Shown here: piece after piece, positions 25,534-35,075 of the stretch | How the letters are laid out: the number at the start of each line of letters is the position of its first letter | How positions within the stretch are numbered: position 1 is the first letter of the stretch | The notes under the pieces: model-generated | Database searches by the model: none | Seen by the model: the letters and a program-made list of their open reading frames with translations, nothing else | What the model was told of the DNA's origin: nothing | Assembly (NCBI GenBank): GCA_016714905.1 | Contig: JADKBW010000005.1 | Span: 124,001-188,000 of the forward strand | Direction of reading: 5' to 3' | DNA: 64,000 nt | Source: Flavobacterium sp. | GTDB taxonomy: Bacteria > Bacteroidota > Bacteroidia > Flavobacteriales > Flavobacteriaceae | Made by a program: the position numbers and the translations under genes

Positions 25534-27464
25534 ATGATGCAGCACTTAAGATTAAACGAATATAAAGTACTGGCTTATCGAATTTTATTAGCCTATTTTT
25601 TCTATTTTACTGCTCGAGTTTTATTCTATCTTTTTAATGCAAAGCTTCTAAAAGTGCATTCGATTAGTGATTTTTTTGAGCTTTGTTATTATGGTTTGGC
25701 ATTCGACACAACTGCCATTTTGTATGTCAACCTCCTGTTTATTGTTTTAACAATCTTACCGTTCAAGAGTAATACGTCTCGAGGATATCAGAAGTTCTTG
25801 TTCTTTACTTATTTTGGAATGAACTTATTGGCTTATGCAACTAATTTTGTTGATTTAATTTATTATAAATTTACTTACGCTCGAACGACAACAGCCATCA
25901 TTAATGTAATTGAACATGAAGTCAATTTGACCAAACTTTTTCTCAGTTTTGTCGTTGATTTTTGGTATGTTTTTGTTCTCTATTTTCTATGCGCTTGGTT
26001 GTGGATTTATTTGTACAAAAAAGTTAAGGTAAAGCAAGTAGCGTCGGTCAAAATATGCCCTATTTTACTTTTTCCATTTTGATGTTTTTAGTTATTTCAA
26101 CGCTTATTGTTGGCGGAATTCGCGGAGGTGACTTTAAGAAATCTACGCGCCCAATAAACTTGCTAGATGCAAACCGGCATGTGAAAAATATTGTTCACGC
26201 CGATATTGTTTTGAACACGCCTTTTGCTATTATCCGAACTTTGAAAAGTAATAGCTTCATAAAAACGAAGTACGAAGGAATAACATCACAGTTGATTTTA
26301 GAAAAAATTCAGCCGATTAAGCAATACCATAATAATCCACCGACAAGGTCTAATATCGTTGTAATGATTTTGGAGAGTAACGGTCGCGAATATTACGGCG
26401 CTTTCAATAAGAAATCGAACATTGTAGATTTTAAGTCGTATACGCCGTTTTTAGATTCTTTGTCGCAGCATAGTATGATTTACACAAATGCTTATACCAA
26501 CGGACGTCAATCCATACATGGAATGTCTTCAATTTTAGCCGGAATTCCGTCTTTTAAAGATGCTTTTACATCTTCACCTTTTCCGAAACAAAAAATAGAA
26601 TCGCTAGTTTCAACTTTGGAAAGTGAAGGTTATCGCACTTCATTTTTTCATGGAGCAGCAAACGGTTCGATGGGATTTTTAGGGTTTTCCAATATACTTG
26701 GAATCGATAAATACTACGGTAGAACCGAATTTAATGATGATTCTGAATTTGATGGCTTCTGGGGTATTTGGGATGAGCCTTTTTTACAATTCATGAAAAA
26801 CACCTTAGATAAAGAAAAAGCACCTTTCTTTTCTACTATTTTTACGGTTTCTTCTCATGAGCCGTACAATATTCCTGCAAAGTACAAAAGCAAAATGCCG
26901 AAAGGTGATATTCCTATTCACAAGTGTATTGCGTACACAGATTATTCATTAAAAAGATTTTTCACCGAAGCCAAAAAATCCCCATGGTTTAATAACACCA
27001 TTTTCGTTTTGGTTGCAGATCATGGTAATTCAACGTTCTACAGTGAATATAGAAGGCCTATAGAACGTTTCGCAATTCCAATAATTGTATACAAACCGGG
27101 CAGTGAATATGTTGGCGTTGATGAAGATTTAGCCCAACAAATAGACATTTATCCTACAATCCTAGATATGATAGGCTATCAAAAGCCCTTTAGAAGTTGG
27201 GGTAGAAGCTTGTTGGATAAGAAATCATCTTCACCTTTTGTAATAAACTCAACTGGTAGCCTGTACCAGTTTTCTCGTGGCAATTACATTTGCATTTTTG
27301 ATGGTACGAAATCACTTGGTTTTTATGACAAAAATGATAAGGCGCTTGCCAATAACTTGATTAGTAGCAGGAATAAGGAAATGAATGACTTGGAATTGAG
27401 TTGCAAAGCATTTATACAAGACTATATGGAACGTGTTGTAGATCAAAAATTAACTACGAAATAA
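25534..27464 (+). CDS. LTA-synthase-family membrane sulfatase, one frameshift
   Basis: Inner-membrane phosphoglycerol-transferase/sulfatase-type protein. The N-terminal piece has five hydrophobic segments (LAYRILLAYFFYFTARVLFY onward). The frame stops at 26082, but the continuing segment MPYFTFSILMFLVISTLIVGGIRGG begins in the next frame near 26055. One missing A in the A-run at 26050-26053 joins them as VKNMPYF. The extracytoplasmic alkaline-phosphatase-like domain has VVMILESNGREYYG, the nucleophile region TNGRQSIHGMSS, SSHEPYNIP and VLVADHGNS. About 643 aa, normal length. Probably modifies an envelope glycan or lipid with phosphoglycerol or similar; substrate unknown. Confidence 0.87.
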
Positions 27465-27465
27465 C

Positions 27466-28053
27466 ATGAAGAAAAGCACAAAGAGAATTAGTTTAGTAGT
27501 ATTAGTTGTTATCATTGTTTTTGTTGGTAAGTATGTTTACGACATGAACATCAATCACAATTTTGAGACAATTACAGAAGGGAAGGTTTATAAATCTGGA
27601 GTAATTCCGCCTAATGAAATTGAAAGTTACGTCAAGAAACACCACATCAAATCTATTGTAGATCTCCGATTTCCGGGAACTGCAGACTTGGTCAACAATC
27701 CAGAAATACCACAAGAATTAACCGCCGAAAAAGAAGCTGTTGCAAAGATCAAAGGAGTGAACTACTTCAATAATGGTTCTGATCAGGTTCCGCAACCAGA
27801 AAACTTAGCATCGTTTTTTAAAATCATGGACAATCCGTCTAATTATCCTGTCTTGATTCATTGCTATCATGGCGTTGGTCGTGCTGAAATGTATTCCGCA
27901 CTGTATCGCATTGAATATGAAAATTGGACCAATGAACAAGCCCGTCAAGGTGTTAGAACGATTGTAAAATTTAGTTCATTCGATGATGGAACTCCAAAAG
28001 GAGAATACTTAAAAGCTTATAAAAGCAGGAAGCAATTGTCTTCCGAAAAGTAG
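27466..28053 (+). CDS. Dual-specificity/tyrosine phosphatase-like protein, membrane-anchored
   Basis: A 195 aa protein with an N-terminal hydrophobic anchor (ISLVVLVVIIVFVGKYVY) and a CX5R phosphatase loop in HCYHGVGRAEM. The general-acid region precedes it. It starts one base after the sulfatase stop, so the pair is an operon. Possible substrates are phospholipids or phosphorylated envelope intermediates as well as phosphoproteins; coupling to an LTA-synthase-like enzyme makes a lipid or glycan substrate attractive, but that is inference. Confidence 0.8.
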   Translation: MKKSTKRISLVVLVVIIVFVGKYVYDMNINHNFETITEGKVYKSGVIPPNEIESYVKKHHIKSIVDLRFPGTADLVNNPEIPQELTAEKEAVAKIKGVNYFNNGSDQVPQPENLASFFKIMDNPSNYPVLIHCYHGVGRAEMYSALYRIEYENWTNEQARQGVRTIVKFSSFDDGTPKGEYLKAYKSRKQLSSEK

Positions 28054-28060
28054 TATTGAA

Positions 28061-30430
28061 TTAATTCTTATAGAATTTTTGCGTTTCGGTGATGCTATTA
28101 GAACGCATTTCAATAAAGTACATTCCTGTGGTAAGTTCACTGACATTTATTTTCTGAATGCCATCATTTGATTCTGTCGAAAACAGCTGTTGTCCCATCA
28201 AATTATATATTCTAACGCTATAATCACTTAAATTAGAATTGATATTTAGAATTGAATTGGTTGGGTTTGGATAAATCCTAAATTGCTGAACTGTTGAACT
28301 AACAGCAGAAAGTGTTGTAGTTAGAGGAATGTTTAACTTCAAGTCGTCAAAATAGAAACCGTCGAAATTATTTGCTTCATCAGAATTTAGAATAAATCGT
28401 ATCCTAACACTTTGCCCTAAGTAATCGTCTAAGTTGATTTGCTCTTGAATCCATGTGTCTTGAACACCATCATAAAGTGGACCTTCGGGTTGACCATTAT
28501 TGACAGTTCCAGCATTTGTGTATTTTCCACACTGTGATTCCCAATTATTACCCGAAGCCAGTCTGATCTGAAATCGCACGAAATCAAAATTGTCTTCAAT
28601 CGCCCATTTAGCAGAGAATGTTAGATTGACTCCAGGCGTATTTGGTATCGCTAAAGCTTCAGTCAAAAGAATTACTTTTTGCTGTGAATCCGCATAATTA
28701 TTATTTGGTGAATCAGTGATTGAAGTGGATGGCGAAACAAAATCTTCGGTAGTTGTTAACCAACCATTACCATTAAAACCAACCGTACTTGAACATTCAT
28801 TACTGTATATCGCTTGCATTCCTCCAAACTTTTTGCTGATTAATTGCGTCTGCAAGAATGTTCCATTATCAACTACAATCTCATAAACAATGTCGTCTCC
28901 AGTTGTCGTGCCATTAGCCAATTCTAATTCGATCGAGGAATTAACTGGTTCAAATAAGTTGAGATTACTAGCGACAAAAGGAACGCCAACATTGACGATA
29001 TTCGACGAGATTGGATTGATAGAAACGGTGTAATTATTATTTGCTGCTAAGCCAATTTTTGTCAATTCAAAACTAGCGGAAACTACAGATGTACTGCCAA
29101 GATAGTTGGGTGAAGTATCTTTCAATTCCGTGTAATCCCCAACAAATTTAGCAGCGGTCAAATTGGTAAACATCATCTCTTTACAAAGTGGAAGAATATC
29201 AGTTTCAGGTGGCCAAAATGAATCTCCAATTTCTGGAGTAAACGCATAAATTTTAGCATGATTCATTGTTTGTCCATACATAAAATCATCCGAATTTCCT
29301 GATGCAGCGTAGAGCAGAGAAGAAATGATATTAGAATATTTATTTTTAGAAACCATGATTTCACCAAGCTTCGTAAATAATTCTTCCTCGATGCTAGGTG
29401 AATTCAAATCATATCCAAAAGGATGCAATAGTAAATTGCTATACGTATGCGCATTCAATGCCACTTTAAAATTGTGGGTGTCTACAAAATATTGAATGGC
29501 TAAGTTTTCAGGCTCAGAGAAAGCTGCTGTCCCGGGATAGAGTTCTCCTGTGGGATCGAAAGACACGCCATAAGTGTTCCAAGTACTTTGAATTTGATTA
29601 TTTTCTATCCAATAATCGTAATTTCGATTGTTGTCAACACCGAATTGTTCGTCTGCAAAAGGTCTTCTGTTTTTCCGCCACATTCCGCCACCACTAGGAG
29701 AAGTTACATTATTGTAAACATATCCATCTGGATTAACAACAGGAATAAAATACAATTCTGTATTGTCTACAATTCTTCGGATTTCTTCGTTGCTTTCATA
29801 ATTTTCCAATAAATACCACATATAAAAAATGGTTTGCGACAGCGAAATAGGTTCTCTCGCATGATGTACAGCAGTGTATAAAACTTGTGGTTTTGCAGAA
29901 GGAACATTCGGATTACTAGTGATCTTTACAGATTGCAAAAACGACCTTCTTGCGTCGTAAATGTCCCAACGTTTTCTCGTGCAGTAATCAAATTTAGGAA
30001 AGGCTGAATGCATCGCGTCCAGTTGAAATAGCATTTCTTCATAGGTCAAGTAACCGGCCATCGAACCTAATGTAAAATTAAATGGCACAACGTAATCTTC
30101 TTGAATTTCGTTACATGAAACATTCTGCGGAGCGACAATTCTTTTCGCTTTTCCTTTGTTTTGCTCGATGTAGAATTTTTGAATATCTTCTATTTCAATG
30201 TCAACATGCAGTCCTAAGTTTTTTGCTTTTTGAATTTCTGAATCAGAAAAATCGGAAGTCAATGAATAGCCCATTTTATGAATTCCATGGTCCATAGGCA
30301 CTCCTAGTTTTTCTAATTTTTTAAAATTTTCACTGGAGTTATAAATGATTTTTGCACGATGGTATTTCTCTACTTTGGTTGTGCAAAGGAACAAAAAAGG
30401 AATAAATAGTTGAAAATTAAGAGGGTTCAA
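28061..30430 (-). CDS. M14 zinc carboxypeptidase with T9SS C-terminal sorting domain; N-terminus disturbed
   Basis: Secreted metallocarboxypeptidase. Zinc ligands HHAREP (HxxE) and the later His in LNAHTYSN, substrate Asn-Arg in DNNRNYDYW, and catalytic Glu in TPEIGDSFWP are all present. Two beta-sandwich regions follow. The end is a type A T9SS sorting domain (FRIYPNPTNSILNIN … GMYFIEMR … QKFYKN). The frame has no ATG at its start (TTG at 30430). The adjacent frame encodes a much better signal peptide, LIFNYLFLFCSFAQP, starting from ATG 30435. To use it, one would need a lost base near 30372-30376 and correction of a TGA at 30427-30429. Confidence 0.88.
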   Translation of the reverse strand: MNPLNFQLFIPFLFLCTTKVEKYHRAKIIYNSSENFKKLEKLGVPMDHGIHKMGYSLTSDFSDSEIQKAKNLGLHVDIEIEDIQKFYIEQNKGKAKRIVAPQNVSCNEIQEDYVVPFNFTLGSMAGYLTYEEMLFQLDAMHSAFPKFDYCTRKRWDIYDARRSFLQSVKITSNPNVPSAKPQVLYTAVHHAREPISLSQTIFYMWYLLENYESNEEIRRIVDNTELYFIPVVNPDGYVYNNVTSPSGGGMWRKNRRPFADEQFGVDNNRNYDYWIENNQIQSTWNTYGVSFDPTGELYPGTAAFSEPENLAIQYFVDTHNFKVALNAHTYSNLLLHPFGYDLNSPSIEEELFTKLGEIMVSKNKYSNIISSLLYAASGNSDDFMYGQTMNHAKIYAFTPEIGDSFWPPETDILPLCKEMMFTNLTAAKFVGDYTELKDTSPNYLGSTSVVSASFELTKIGLAANNNYTVSINPISSNIVNVGVPFVASNLNLFEPVNSSIELELANGTTTGDDIVYEIVVDNGTFLQTQLISKKFGGMQAIYSNECSSTVGFNGNGWLTTTEDFVSPSTSITDSPNNNYADSQQKVILLTEALAIPNTPGVNLTFSAKWAIEDNFDFVRFQIRLASGNNWESQCGKYTNAGTVNNGQPEGPLYDGVQDTWIQEQINLDDYLGQSVRIRFILNSDEANNFDGFYFDDLKLNIPLTTTLSAVSSTVQQFRIYPNPTNSILNINSNLSDYSVRIYNLMGQQLFSTESNDGIQKINVSELTTGMYFIEMRSNSITETQKFYKN

Positions 30431-30431
30431 T

Positions 30432-30736
30432 TCATTGTTCGTTTGAATCTTCGTCTGTTAAAGTGAAATGGGTCAAAATAAACAATAAAATAGAAAGCAT
30501 CAATATGGCGAACGATAGAAGACGTTTCCAAAAAAATGAAAATCCTGTTGCATTATAGTAAGTGAAATTGGAATCAAAAATAGCCAAAAGGAAGAAGTTC
30601 AAATTTATTGTAAAATCGAAAAAAATTCACTTCGATGATTAACATTTGTTTCAAAGGTTTGAATCTTATAGATTATTAGTTTATTGTAGTTTTTTTCAAT
30701 TTGCTTATCACAATTTGGATATCTATTTCCAATCAT
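30432..30736 (-). CDS. Possible small membrane protein, one frameshift, low certainty
   Basis: From the in-frame Met at 30736 (MIGNRYPNCDKQ) the frame runs to a homopolymer (30619-30625). Adding one T to that run continues into FDFTINLNFFLLAIFDSN and a clear TM helix (LLSFAILMLSILLFILTHF), ending DEDSNEQ. The stop overlaps the candidate ATG of the M14 gene (ATGA at 30435). As given, the sequence has only a 56-residue open stretch with no ATG (TTG 30602). The overlap with the M14 start suggests a real coding tail. The upstream end may be affected by the homopolymer block. Confidence 0.35.
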
Positions 30737-31273
30737 GGATTTAGGTGCGCCAATCTTTCGTGTCAGGGGGGGGGGGGGCGGGGGGGAAAAACCCCCCCAA
30801 AAAACCCGGCCCCCCTTGGTCGCGTGGTTAGTTCGGGGCGTTTTCTTGTAGCTTTTAACGCGTTCTCCTTGAATATACATTTTCAACGTATTAAAATGGA
30901 TGGTAAATGGAACAAGATTCCACTCGAGATTTGTGTCCTCTTCAAAAGTAGTCAGGAACTGATACCAGAACGAATAAGCTGCCGTGTTGAACCCTTTTTT
31001 ATAAAGCGTTTCTCCCGTTTTCTCACATTCAATACCCCAATTGATAGGTCGTTTCGGTTGACCGTGAAGTTGATAAAAACCGGTTCCATTTTCGTTCAAT
31101 TCGACAATCGGTTCTCCATTGTTAAAGAGATAAGTTCCCGCTATTGGATAATTAATATTGGTTCTGATGTAGTGAACTCCTGATTTCGTTTCTATTTCAT
31201 TGACTGTATTTTGCCCGAAGCTTTTCATCATGAAGAACATCATTGCAAGTACGAATATGCTTTTTGATTTCAT
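30605..31273 (-). CDS. Secreted protein of unknown function, C-terminus corrupted
   Basis: Starts at ATG 31273 with a signal peptide (SIFVLAMMFFMMKSFGQ, cleavage after GQ). A compact domain follows with GTYLFNNGEPIVELNENGTG, FYQLHGQPKRPINWGIEC and FTIHFNTLKMYIQGERVKSY, resembling small Bacteroidetes exported hypotheticals. After about residue 140 the reading frame enters the G/C homopolymer block (polyproline PPPPPPP) and then unrelated sequence. The native protein therefore probably ends within 20 residues of GERVKSY, near 30840. Starts immediately after the purL stop on the same strand. Confidence 0.6.
   Translation of the reverse strand: MKSKSIFVLAMMFFMMKSFGQNTVNEIETKSGVHYIRTNINYPIAGTYLFNNGEPIVELNENGTGFYQLHGQPKRPINWGIECEKTGETLYKKGFNTAAYSFWYQFLTTFEEDTNLEWNLVPFTIHFNTLKMYIQGERVKSYKKTPRTNHATKGGRVFWGGFSPPPPPPLTRKIGAPKSMIGNRYPNCDKQIEKNYNKLIIYKIQTFETNVNHRSEFFSILQ
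30766..30815. other. G/C homopolymer block, probable sequence artefact
   Basis: Runs of 13 G, C, 7 G, 5 A, 7 C, 6 A, 3 C, GG and 6 C in succession in an otherwise AT-rich chromosome. G7-A5-C7 forms a perfect hairpin (30780-30798). No similar composition occurs elsewhere in the window. Bases just right of the block (to about 30840) are also unusually GC-rich. Confidence 0.8.
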
Positions 31274-31285
31274 TATTGTTGTCAT

Positions 31286-34200
31286 TTATTTGGCGTTCTT
31301 ATTTACATTTTCGATCCATTGTCGTGCATTTACAAAAGCTTCTAACCACGGCGAAACTTCATCGTTTCGATCTTTTGGATAATGCGCCCAATTCCATGAA
31401 AAAGTCGATCTTTCAATATGCGGCATCATCACCAAATGTCTTCCCGTTTTATCGCACAACATCGCGGTATTATAATCAGAACCGTTTGGATTGGCTGGGT
31501 AATTTTCATATCCATATTTTGCTACGATGTGATATTGGTTTTCTTCATATGGTAGATCAAATTTTCCTTCACCGTGAGAAACCCAAACGCCTAAAGTACT
31601 TCCAGCAAGCGAACTTAGCATGATCGAATTGTTTTCTTGAACCGTTACCGACGTAAAAATACTTTCGTGTTTGTGACTGTCGTTATGTTTCATTTTACCG
31701 TGAATTTCATGTTCAGGATAAATCACTTCTAGTTCCATAAACAATTGGCAACCGTTGCAGATTCCTACAGACAAAGTATCTTCTCGCTTGAAGAAACGCT
31801 CTAAAACGTTTTTGGCTTTTTCGTTGTATAAAAATGCTCCCGCCCAACCTTTGGCAGAACCCAATACATCTGAATTGGAAAAACCTCCAACGGCACCTAT
31901 AAACTGAATGTCAGTCAAGTCTTCTCGACCTGAAATCAAATCGGTCATGTGCACATCTTTTACGTCAAACCCAGCAAGATACATCGCATTGGCCATTTCA
32001 CGTTCGGAATTACTTCCTTTTTCACGAATAATTGCGGCTTTTGGACGTGGCTGGGTTGAATCAATAATTGGCTTTTTCCCTTTAAAATGAGTTGGAAAAG
32101 TATAGTTTAACGGTTGATTTTTATAATTATCAAAACGCTCTTTTGCCTTGTTATTTTTGCTTTGATGCTGATCGAGTAGGAAAGAGGTTTCGAACCAAAT
32201 GTCTCGGTAGGTTGAGAGTTGTAGGTTGTAAGTTGTAAGTTGATGGTTGTTGCTTGATAGTTGTAAATATTCTCCATCGATGACATTTCCAATTTTGAAA
32301 AATTCAATCTGGTTTGAATCTAAAGTACTTTCCAATTTAACGTCATCTTTCGCTTGAATCACAATTCCAATATTTTCAGCAAAAAGGATTTTGATTAGGT
32401 CTTTTTCTTTAAAAGCATCAAAATGAATGGTTGCGCCTAGATTATTATCGGCAAAGCACATTTCCAAAAGTGTGGTAATCAATCCACCGCTGCCAATGTC
32501 ATGTCCCGCAACGATTTGATTATCTAGGATTAGATTTTGAATGATATTGAAGGCGCGCTTGAAAAATGCGGAGTCCTTGATTGTTGGTGCTTCATGTCCA
32601 ATTTGATTCAAAATCTGAGCAAATGAACTGCCACCTAATTTGAAATCATCTTGCGATAAATTGATATAATATATTGAACCACCATTTCTTTGCAAAACAG
32701 GTTCTACCACTTTAGTTATATCGGTACAGTTTCCACCAGCAGAAATGATGACCGTTCCCGGCGCAATCACTTCTTCATTAGGATATTTTTGTTTCATCGA
32801 AAGCGAATCTTTCCCCGTTGGAATATTGATCCCCAATTCGATAGCAAAGTCCGAACAGCCTTTTACTGCAGCGTATAATCGAGCGTCTTCTCCTTCGTTT
32901 TTGCAAGCCCACATCCAATTGGCAGACAGAGAAATTCCTTTGATTCCGTCTTTAATAGGCGCCCAAATGATATTCGACAACGCTTCTCCGATGGCGTTTC
33001 GACTACCTGCAACGGGGTCAATTAGAGCAGCAATCGGCGCGTGCCCGATGGAAGTGGCGACACCTTCTTTTCCTTGAAAATCTAACGCCATCACACCAAC
33101 ATTGTTCAATGGCAGTTGCAATGGACCGACGCATTGTTGTTTGGCTACTTTTCCGCCGACACAACGATCGACTTTGTTGGTCAACCAATCTTTGCAAGCC
33201 ACTGCCTCAAGCTGTAAAACTTGATGAAGGTATTCTTTTATTTTTTCTGGTGAATATGCTAAAGTTTCGTATTTTCTATCAATAGTGACATCATTCATAA
33301 TCACTTTTGGTGAACTTCCAAACATATCCTCGATAGCGAAATCCATAGGTTTGGCACCGGTGGTTTTCGATTCGAAAGTAAAACGATGATTGCCCGTTAT
33401 ATCGCCCACTTGATACATTGGCGAACGTTCGCGATCTGCAATTTTTTGAAGTAAATCGATATCTTTCTGACCAATCACCAAGCCCATGCGTTCCTGCGAT
33501 TCGTTGCCAATAATTTCTTTGGCAGACAAAGTTGGATCGCCAATAGGTAATTTGTCTAGGTCGATCAAACCGCCCGTTTCTTCCACCAATTCAGAAAGAC
33601 AATTGAGATGACCACAAGCGCCATGATCGTGAATGGAAACAATCGGATTGATTTCACTTTCCACCAAACCTCGAATGGCATTGGCTGCTCGTTTTTGCAT
33701 TTCAGGATTCGAACGTTGGATGGCATTTAATTCAATTCCGGAACTAAATTCACCAGTATCAGCAGACGAAACCGCTGCTCCACCCATTCCAATTCTGTAA
33801 TTTTCTCCACCTAAAATCACGACTTTGTCGCCAATTTTTGGTTTGTGCTTGAGCGATTGTTCTAATTTTCCATAGCCAATCCCACCGGCTTGCATGATGA
33901 CTTTATCGTAGCCTAAAGTTCTATTATTTTCTTTATTTTCGAAAGTCAATAATGAACCCGTAATCAGTGGTTGTCCAAATTTATTTCCAAAATCGGAAGC
34001 GCCATTTGAAGCTTTGATTAAAATATCTAAAGGCGTTTGATATAGCCATTTTCTTTCTGGAAGGTTTTCATCCCAAGTTCTATTTTGTTGCAATCGGGAA
34101 TAGGATGTCATATAAACGGCAGTTCCGGCCAATGGCAATGAACCCTGTCCGCCAGCCAATCGATCTCGAATTTCTCCTCCGGAACCTGTGGCTGCGCCGT

Positions 34201-34993
34201 TGAATGGCTCGACAGTTGTGGGAAAATTATGGGTTTCTGCTTTTAGTGAAATAACAGAATCGAATTCCTTTACAGCATAATAATCTGGTTTTTCTGGAGA
34301 CATAGGTGCAAATTGTTGCACTCTTGGACCTTTAACAAAAGCGACATTGTCTTTATAGGCCGAAACAATATCGTTCGGATTTTCCGCAGAAGTTTTCTTA
34401 ATCATCTTAAACAAAGACGATTCTTGTTCAATGCCGTCAATCACAAAAGTGCCGTTAAAAATCTTGTGTCGACAATGTTCCGAATTGACTTGAGAAAAAC
34501 CAAATACTTCAGAGTCAGTCAGTTTTCTACCAATTTTGACGGATAATTTATTCAAATAATCAACCTCTTCGGTACTCAAAGACAAGCCTTCTTTTTGATT
34601 GTATTCGGCGATATTATCAATTTCTAGTATCGGTTCAGGTTGAATATGAATGGTAAAAATATCTTGATTTAATTCTGAATATTTTTGTGAAAGCATCGGA
34701 TCGAAATCAGAGAAATCAGCAGTTGCCTTTTGAAATTCTTCAATACGAATGATTCCTGAAATTCCCATGTTTTGAGTAATCTCAACCGCATTGGTGCTCC
34801 AAGGTGTAATCATGGTGGCGCGTGGACCAACAAAAAAATCCGCGAGTACGGATTTAGGTTTGTTAGTTTGCAAATCTGAAACGAGTTCAGATTGAAAAAG
34901 CCAGTTTAATTTTGAAATGGTTTCTGCCGAAAGTTCGTTTTGCGTCTGAACGGCAAAAACAATTGTACTTTCGTTTCCGAAGAAATGAATCAT
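31286..34993 (-). CDS. purL: Phosphoribosylformylglycinamidine synthase (large, fused form)
   Basis: Purine biosynthesis step 4: FGAR to FGAM with glutamine and ATP. 1235 aa fused form. The N-terminal domain is followed by the ATP-binding AIR-synthetase-like domains (FGQVNSEHCRHKIFNG, AETHNFPTTVEPFNGAATG, DHGACGHLNCLSE) and a C-terminal class I glutaminase with nucleophile Cys in SVGICNGCQLFMEL. In the linker before the glutaminase, about 20 residues (NNHQLTTYNLQLSTY) are encoded by a tandem heptamer array (see the repeat feature). The whole gene is open without frameshift. Confidence 0.96.
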   Translation of the reverse strand: MIHFFGNESTIVFAVQTQNELSAETISKLNWLFQSELVSDLQTNKPKSVLADFFVGPRATMITPWSTNAVEITQNMGISGIIRIEEFQKATADFSDFDPMLSQKYSELNQDIFTIHIQPEPILEIDNIAEYNQKEGLSLSTEEVDYLNKLSVKIGRKLTDSEVFGFSQVNSEHCRHKIFNGTFVIDGIEQESSLFKMIKKTSAENPNDIVSAYKDNVAFVKGPRVQQFAPMSPEKPDYYAVKEFDSVISLKAETHNFPTTVEPFNGAATGSGGEIRDRLAGGQGSLPLAGTAVYMTSYSRLQQNRTWDENLPERKWLYQTPLDILIKASNGASDFGNKFGQPLITGSLLTFENKENNRTLGYDKVIMQAGGIGYGKLEQSLKHKPKIGDKVVILGGENYRIGMGGAAVSSADTGEFSSGIELNAIQRSNPEMQKRAANAIRGLVESEINPIVSIHDHGACGHLNCLSELVEETGGLIDLDKLPIGDPTLSAKEIIGNESQERMGLVIGQKDIDLLQKIADRERSPMYQVGDITGNHRFTFESKTTGAKPMDFAIEDMFGSSPKVIMNDVTIDRKYETLAYSPEKIKEYLHQVLQLEAVACKDWLTNKVDRCVGGKVAKQQCVGPLQLPLNNVGVMALDFQGKEGVATSIGHAPIAALIDPVAGSRNAIGEALSNIIWAPIKDGIKGISLSANWMWACKNEGEDARLYAAVKGCSDFAIELGINIPTGKDSLSMKQKYPNEEVIAPGTVIISAGGNCTDITKVVEPVLQRNGGSIYYINLSQDDFKLGGSSFAQILNQIGHEAPTIKDSAFFKRAFNIIQNLILDNQIVAGHDIGSGGLITTLLEMCFADNNLGATIHFDAFKEKDLIKILFAENIGIVIQAKDDVKLESTLDSNQIEFFKIGNVIDGEYLQLSSNNHQLTTYNLQLSTYRDIWFETSFLLDQHQSKNNKAKERFDNYKNQPLNYTFPTHFKGKKPIIDSTQPRPKAAIIREKGSNSEREMANAMYLAGFDVKDVHMTDLISGREDLTDIQFIGAVGGFSNSDVLGSAKGWAGAFLYNEKAKNVLERFFKREDTLSVGICNGCQLFMELEVIYPEHEIHGKMKHNDSHKHESIFTSVTVQENNSIMLSSLAGSTLGVWVSHGEGKFDLPYEENQYHIVAKYGYENYPANPNGSDYNTAMLCDKTGRHLVMMPHIERSTFSWNWAHYPKDRNDEVSPWLEAFVNARQWIENVNKNAK
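32205..32265. repeat. Heptamer word array inside purL
   Basis: On the plus strand GTTGAGA GTTGTAG GTTGTAA GTTGTAA GTTGATG GTTGTTG run head to tail with period 7. It is in frame with purL and lies in an interdomain linker. Confidence 0.85.
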
Positions 34994-35018
34994 TGTGGTG
35001 TTGTTGTAGTTGTTGTGG

Positions 35019-35026
35019 CAAATTTA
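35019..35026 (-). promoter_or_regulatory. Promoter -7 box (TAAATTTG) for purL
   Basis: Exact TAnnTTTG on the minus strand, 26 bases before the purL ATG. No purine riboswitch is evident in the short leader. Confidence 0.55.
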
Positions 35027-35075
35027 GGTTAAAAAGCACAATCTACAATCAACAGTTATCACGACTTTTGAACAT

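Noticed and set aside
30701..31183. 160 aa open frame on the plus strand over the homopolymer block
   Set aside because: Antisense to a gene with a clear signal peptide. Much of it is translated homopolymer (GGGG, KTPPK).
32205..32265. Foreign intein or mobile insertion in purL
   Set aside because: Only about 20 residues, no splicing or transposase motif. It is a simple heptamer array in a linker.
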